From NCBI GenBank assembly GCA_039566865.1, contig CM076943.1, positions 46,384,663 through 46,448,662 of the forward strand: a stretch of 64,000 nucleotides of DNA. Direction: 5' to 3'. Each line of letters starts with the position of its first letter. The stretch's first letter is position 1. Made by a program: the position numbers and the translations under genes. The DNA is from Aurelia coerulea. Its lineage: Eukaryota > Cnidaria > Scyphozoa > Semaeostomeae > Ulmaridae. Below the pieces are notes generated by a model. The model was given only the letters and a program-made list of their open reading frames with translations. It had not been told where the DNA came from and ran no database searches. This document shows positions 58,871-64,000 of this stretch, one piece after another.

Positions 58871-59333
58871 TCTCGGAAATGTTAGACGCGTTTTGAAAAT
58901 GTTCAGGACCTCTTTACAAAGTTATCAAAATCATTATTCATTTTGCACTAAAATGATAGAAACTTAGTAGATGTTAAGGTTGTTTTCATTATGTTGACAA
59001 TATTTTCCGCTATGGCGTGCCATACATATCATATTCTACAAAATTTTACCCACAAATATCAGATAGACGTCCCCGTGTATAAAACTGCTGGGTTTACGAT
59101 CCCTGGCAGATCCCTGAATTATTCATGTGCACGATGATGCCAAATTATTTCTATTGTTTTGGTTCTTTAACCATGCCAAGAAACCTTCCTAAAAAGAATA
59201 ATGAATTTTCGTATTTTTTAACAAAAGTAATGTTAAGCAATGCAATTATTGACGACATAAGTTTTGACAAAAAACAGCTTTAGTTTCCAATCAGTGTCGT
59301 CTTGCTGAAAATTTTCTGTTTGCTATTTTGTAG

Positions 59334-59387
59334 TGCTGCTGATCCCAGAGGCAACACCAACACCATCTCTGTCATTACCGACCAGTG
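59334..59387 (+). CDS. tandem gene unit 2, exon C copy 1 (54 nt)
   Basis: After TGCTATTTTGTAG and before GTAAGATCTAG. Phase 1-1, with one extra CTG codon compared with the others (LLIPEATPTPSLSLPTSG). An in-frame codon gain fits the coding frame chosen. Confidence 0.6.
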
Positions 59388-59516
59388 GTAAGATCTAGAC
59401 TTTCGTTTCTTTAGTTTTGTTTATGAACGTTTTAAATGATGATGATCGAGATGATTTCATTTAAACTTCCAATCAGTGTCGTCTTTGCTGAAAATTTTCT
59501 GTTTGCTATTTTGTAG

Positions 59517-59567
59517 TGCTGATCCCAGAGGCAACATCAACACCATCTCTGTCATTACCGACCAGTG
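59517..59567 (+). CDS. tandem gene unit 2, exon C copy 2 (51 nt)
   Basis: Same splice sites and phase as the other exon C copies, with a Thr-to-Ser change (EATSTPSL). A 180-base local duplication with the preceding copy is visible. Confidence 0.6.
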
Positions 59568-59632
59568 GTAAGATCTAGACTTTTGTTTCTTTAGTTTTGT
59601 TCATGTGTTATTAGTTTTCTTTTGCTACTGTT

Positions 59633-59880
59633 ATTTTTGATATTCAAAGCAGTTTCAATCCAAGTTTCATGAAACGAATTTTGTTTGAGAACGATATACC
59701 CATACACCCTCGTAGTGGCAAAAATATTTTGGTACCAAAAAACGACAGGGTATGGATTGAAAATGCACGTTTTCTTGGATCTAGGATATGGCATCTGCAA
59801 TGCCATCTTCCATAAAAGAATCCCAGGCTCTAAACAATTTCAAAGGGAGCATTTAAAATCAGACTTCTACTTCATTAGAT
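59633..59880 (+). pseudogene. LINE C-terminal remnant, unit 2 copy
   Basis: Frame DIQSSFNPSFMKRILFEND, then IPIHPRSGKNILVPK and ENARFLGSRIW, to a stop after CHLP. This is the best preserved of the three remnants and shows the LINE tail pattern NPSFMK ... LVPK ... GSRIW. Confidence 0.6.
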
Positions 59881-59949
59881 AAATTCATATTCTATAGAAT
59901 GCATTAAAATTTAACGATTTCAAATTCTCTTCATCTTCCAAAGATTTGC

Positions 59950-60652
59950 GGGTCACCCACGGGGGGGGGGGGGGGTTCTTGGCCAAATTTTGGGTAGGGG
60001 TCTGCCGCGACCCCGCGAAAATATTCAAAATTGTACCGTAGGCTAGACTAATTTTTACGAAAATGGTTACCAGTTTTGACCATTTCCTGGACCAATATTC
60101 TATCTATCTATCTATCTTTACTGTACAGAGCCAAGTTATTGGCATTACGTACATTTATTAGTATGTTAGTAGCTACAAGAAAAAAAGAATTACAATATTA
60201 CAATAAATTAACGGAATAACATGGGTGTGCACGAGTGGGATGGACAAACCGGGCTAGTGGGTAGGTGCTGGTCGCTGGGAAATGGCAGCATGTGGAGGAT
60301 AAACCAAAAAGTACAATTTCAGGAAAGTCTGATCAGGGATATCTAAGATCCATCTCGTAATTCTACCAAGGCCCATCCCCTCCACTCATGCACACCCTGC
60401 AGTATAATTGATGCAGCAGTCTAGTCTCATCAGTTTTTGTCAGATTTGTACCAAATATGATATCATGACCGTTCGCTAGACCAATATTTTCAAAAATGAT
60501 ACCCTTAGCTAGACCGTTGTGGGCCGAAATTGCAAAAAAGTATACCCTTGGCTAGACTAGAAGTCCGAAAAAGCACACCCTTGCTCGCGGCACATCCCCA
60601 GGTACCTTTACTATGGAAGAACGCCCCCCCCCCCCCCCCCCGTGGGGTCACC
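59950..60652. mobile_element. CACGGGG-family element, TSD GGGTCACC, with nested insert
   Basis: The element 59958-60644 (687 bp) is in opposite orientation to 41572-41894. It is flanked by an exact 8-bp duplication GGGTCACC (59950-59957 and 60645-60652). About 60098-60440 is absent from the other copies. It starts with a CTAT microsatellite and is probably a minus-strand retroposon 3' end with a GATA tail (inference). Confidence 0.85.
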
Positions 60653-61375
60653 CTCACTCAAAACGCTCGTTATGATGTATAGAACACGAAAAAACCTTCA
60701 AACTTAGTTACCCGAGAAGTGGCTACAGATTTTTAGTTTTGTACCAAACTATAACACCTATCAAAACAATTTTGTTTTCGGTCATTGGTGTTTTAAGCCA
60801 ATGATTTGATGGGATCCCGTGTGTTGTGTGAAAAATTGTATTTAGGTAACTTCATACCTATTTTGAGTTTTTAAACAATGATAGGAAACATACTTAAACT
60901 TTTATTACTTTGTTATCAGAATTTTCGCTGCCCTTCGGCCCTTTCGGCAGCTTCCTCTCTGAGGATTGAGTTCTATCTTTACTTGTAATTACTGTTGATT
61001 ATTGAGTTAAATCTGTACTGTTGATCTGTGCTGGTAAGCAGTTTCACAAATTCAATCTTTCTTAAACATTTTCAGCTGCTCAACCAATACAACAAATCTT
61101 CCCAACTGCATTCTTTACGAGCATACTGTTTACTGGCAAGAGGTTTGTAGGCCATGTAGCAAAGACCATGCAAGTAAAGAGTGTTGAGAGATGCTTCATG
61201 GTTTGCCTCGAATGCATCCAAACAAAATCAACATGTCACTGCTCATCATTTAACATCAAACGTTCTCCACCAAAATCATCATCTTCACTTTTATGCGAAA
61301 TAAATGATTCGAATCATCATGCAATGCCACGTGACTTGGTTGAAGGAGCTGATTATCAATATTACGAAGTTATGT
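60653..61375. other. unassigned intergenic sequence
   Basis: No gene recognised. The frame 61168-61377 (69 aa, five Cys) ends at the TSD of the next element and has no family that I know. Confidence 0.3.
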
Positions 61376-61989
61376 AATACAGCGAACAAGAGCAGATTTT
61401 GTAATACAATAGCATGAATTGCTTTAGTTGACACCTCAGTTCAAAGCGATTAGCGATTGCAGACAAAGGAAACTCTCTCAACCAGCAATTCAAAACAAAC
61501 AAAGCCGCAAAAGTTTCTTTGAAACCCAGGTAGCTAGCTTGCTCGTTGTGCATTCCAGAAACTGTTTTTAAGGGCAAACATGAGCGTAGATCGAAAGAAG
61601 GATGCATCTACACATCTGCCGCGGGTATTTTATTTGTTTCGTTCAAAAGCCGTTTAGGAGGCGATTCAATTCTCTTGGTTTTTTGGGTGTTATCAAAACA
61701 TTTACTGCTCAGTTTCTGGACCAAAGAAATGAAATGCCCGCGGCAGATGTGTAGATATATCCTTCTTCTTTCGATCTATGCTCATGTTTGCCCTTAAAAA
61801 TAACTTCTGGAATGCACAGCGAGCGAGCTAGCTACTTGGGTTTCAGAGAAAGATTTGCGGCTTTGTTTGTTTTGAATTACTGGTTGAGAGAATTTCCTTT
61901 GTCTGTGATCGCTAATCGCTTTGAATTGAGGTGTCAACAAAAGCAACTCGTGCTATTGTATTACAAAATCTGCCCTTGTTAATACAGCG
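61376..61989. mobile_element. foldback family copy 1, TSD AATACAGCG
   Basis: The element 61385-61980 (596 bp) has ends AACAAGAGCAGATTTTG and the complement, with palindromic arms to the centre near 61680. It is flanked by an exact 9-bp duplication AATACAGCG (61376-61384 and 61981-61989). The frames in the arms mirror each other and are not genes. Confidence 0.9.
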
Positions 61990-62250
61990 TGGAACATTTT
62001 GAAAGACACTGTTAGTATTTGCTTTTGTATATAATATTTGCTTAACGTTTATTACAGGACAATTCATTGCTGTAGCATGTATGTAATAAATGTTTAACAT
62101 TATCAGTATCACACTTGTTTTCTTTTAGTTAATTTGCACAAAGGAGTAACTACTGTCATTATACTGTACATTGTTTGAAATAATTTTAATTCTTACCTTA
62201 TTTTGCTTGGATTAACCGAGTCTCTTTATCTTTTTAATCTTCGTTAATAT
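61990..62250. other. spacer between foldback copies
   Basis: AT-rich sequence without recognisable features. Confidence 0.3.
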
Positions 62251-62738
62251 AATCATGACAACAAGGACAGATTTGGTAAGATAATAGCACGAGTTGGTTT
62301 TGATTGACACCGCAATGCAAAGCGATTAGCGACTGCAGACAAAGGAAATTCTCCCAACCATAAATTCAAAACAAGCAAAGATGCAAAAGTTTCTCTGAAA
62401 CCCCTGATAGCTAGCGTGCTCATTGTGCATTCCAGAAACACTTTTTAAAAGCAAACATGAAGCATAGATCGAAAGAAGAAGGATATATCTACACATCTAC
62501 CGCGAGTATTTAATTTATTTGGTTCAGAAGCTGATTGCAGTAAGTGATTTAATTACACCTCTTAATAATAAGAGGTGTAATTAAAATCGCTTCCCACTGC
62601 TCGGCTTCTGGACCAAAGAAATAGATTAAATGCCCGTGGCAGATGTGTGGATATATCCTTCTTCTTTCGATCTATGCTCATTTTTGTTCTTACAAATCGT
62701 GCTATTGTCTTACCAAATCTGTCCTTGTTAATCATGAC
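62251..62738. mobile_element. foldback family copy 2, TSD AATCATGAC
   Basis: The element 62260-62729 (470 bp) has ends AACAAGGACAGATTTGG and the complement. It is flanked by an exact 9-bp duplication AATCATGAC (62251-62259 and 62730-62738). A secondary hairpin TTACACCTCTTA/TAAGAGGTGTAA sits near its centre at 62550-62580. Confidence 0.9.
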
Positions 62739-62759
62739 AAAACAAGAATTTTCGATCCT

Positions 62760-63378
62760 AACCAGACCAACAAGAGCAGATTTTGTAATACAATAGCAAC
62801 AGTTGCGTTTGATTGACACCTCAATTCAAAGCGATTAGCGGCTGCAGACAAAGGAAATTCTCTCAAGCAGTAATTCAAAACAAACAAAGCCGCAAAAGTT
62901 TCCCCAAAACTGGTAGGGCAAACTCTCGCCTTGTGCAAGCGAAAGATGGTTTTTAAGGGAAGTTATGTGCTTATAGCGAAAGAAGAAGGGTAAATCTAAA
63001 GTTCTGTCGCTTAGATTATGTTTATTTGATTTAGGAGCTGTTTTGTAATCGTTTCATTTTAAGCCCTAAAGACGAGAGAATTACAATGCCTTCTGCTCCG
63101 CTCCTGAATCAAATAAATATACTCTAAGCGAGAGAACTTTAGATTTACCCTTCTTCTTTCGCTATAAGCACATAACTTCCCTTAAAAACCATCTTTCGCT
63201 TGCACAAGGCGAGAGTTTGCCCTACCAGTTTTGGGGAAACTTTTGCGGCTTTGTTTGTTTTGAATTATTGGTTGAGAGAATTTCCTTTGTCTGCAGCCGC
63301 TAATCGCTTTGAATTGAGGTGTCAATCAAACGCAACTTTTGCTATTGTATTACAAAATCTGCTCTTGTTAACCAGACC
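62760..63378. mobile_element. foldback family copy 3, TSD AACCAGACC
   Basis: The element 62769-63369 (601 bp) has ends AACAAGAGCAGATTTTG and the complement. It is flanked by an exact 9-bp duplication AACCAGACC (62760-62768 and 63370-63378). The arms match copy 1 at the tips and differ in the middle. Confidence 0.9.
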
Positions 63379-63485
63379 TCAAATGAAGCAGCTTTCAGCA
63401 GGAAAATACTCGTCATTTCTTTGTCTGTTTACCAGAATACAAAAGGCTATCAATGTCTTAGTGAATTACGAAAGTGTACACAACA

Positions 63486-63909
63486 ATTATACACAGGGCC
63501 GTCGAGAGCCAGCTCGGGCCCTGGACCGATTCTTAGGATCGGGCCTCAGGGGGGGGGGGTTTGGGGGCGAAACACCCAAAAAAAATTTCTTGGACCACGC
63601 CCTTCAGACTCTCGGAGAATGAGGGAAACGCCCTTTTTAACAAAGCTACTTTAGAAAAACTGTTTAGATATTCGGAAAAAGTAATCAAGGAAGCGGTTTT
63701 TACGGTAAACAATGAAAAGATTCGCTCTTACAAGGTGATCTATGTCTATGTTTAAGGCAGGTAGCTAGATTGCCATAAAAGTTGCTGTAAAAAGATTTTA
63801 CAGAAATAACTGATTTTTGTCGAACGATATTTTTACGGGCCCCTTCGAGGCCCGGGCCCCGGACCTTTTACCCCCTCCAACCCCCCCTCTCGACGGTACT
63901 GATTATACA
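63486..63909. mobile_element. hAT-like element, TSD ATTATACA
   Basis: The element 63494-63901 (408 bp) begins CAGGGCCGTCGAGAG and ends with the complement of CAGTACCGTCGAGAG. It is flanked by an exact 8-bp duplication ATTATACA (63486-63493 and 63902-63909). GGGCCCTGGACC and GGCCCCGGACC phrases lie sub-terminally. No transposase. Confidence 0.88.
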
Positions 63910-64000
63910 GTAGGCTATATCGAGAGTAGTGTCGCACATTATGCCCATGTCGTCGCGAAGTTCCGAGTAAGATCCTCAAAGAGCAATTAATGAAAAAACC

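Larger units (their letters stand above)
56940..59031. mobile_element. foldback element with 20-bp satellite arms
   Basis: The element 56948-59023 (2,076 bp) has ends ATGGCACGCCATAGCGG and the complement. The flanks are ACATATCT (56940-56947) and ACATATCA (59024-59031), a 6-8-bp duplication. Unit 1 has the empty site near 39136 (ACATATCATATTC). After 115 bases of unique TIR each arm turns into tandem repeats. The core (about 57440-58650) is G/C-run rich and includes a non-conserved 158-codon frame that I do not accept as a gene. Confidence 0.85.
40830..59890 (+). repeat. tandem segmental duplication, unit 2
   Basis: Unit 2 parallels unit 1 landmark by landmark: start phrase, exon A (42053), telomere-like tract (43010), exon B (50279), conserved 3' block (about 50423-50743 then 56901-56947 then 59024-59290), exon C (59334, 59517) and LINE remnant. 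It is about twice as long because three large foldback elements, a TTAA MITE, a CACGGGG element and a SINE were added. Confidence 0.75.

Overview
This is a window of eukaryotic nuclear DNA, AT-rich and very gene-poor. It is most likely from a marine invertebrate, and an anthozoan cnidarian (coral or anemone) fits best. The reasons are GT-AG introns, an animal-type RNF14 ubiquitin ligase, a Penelope-like retroelement, a LINE of the CR1/L2/jockey type, and many short inverted-repeat DNA elements with G-run ends. The organism assignment is inference. Most long open frames here are chance frames inside repeats.

Left third (1-30,000). One confident host gene is present: a two-exon RNF14-type RBR E3 ligase on the + strand (16864-17172 joined to 20570-21637, 458 aa). 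The rest is a mosaic of DNA-transposon derivatives, many bounded by exact target-site duplications (TSDs) that can be read directly. They include a Harbinger-like MITE (TSD TTA), 9-bp-TSD foldbacks, hAT-like elements (8-bp TSD), a mariner-like element (TSD TA) and a TTAA-type foldback. There are also PLE-type hammerhead-like motifs, SINE remnants and near-perfect hairpins.

Middle and right (31,370-59,900). This is a large tandem duplication of an unrecognised multi-exon gene or gene fragment. Each unit holds a 177-nt exon A, a 144-nt exon B, and two or three copies of a 51-54-nt Pro/Thr/Ser-rich exon C. All are phase 1-1 with good splice sites, and all end near a LINE C-terminus remnant. Unit 2 has been inflated by three large foldback transposons: 44457-49787 (9-bp TSD), 50744-56900 (10-bp TSD) and 56948-59023 (6-8-bp TSD). 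Each carries nested or tandem content. Because unit 1 or the opposite palindrome arm keeps the empty site, the order of insertions can be reconstructed from this window alone.

Right end (61,385-63,901). Three separate insertions of one foldback family, each with an exact 9-bp TSD, lie within 2 kb, followed by a hAT-like element.

The most notable material is (i) the tandem array of phase-1 exons, possibly a lineage-specific extracellular protein, and (ii) the dense, nested set of long-palindrome elements with 8-10-bp TSDs, including one element inserted into a copy of itself.
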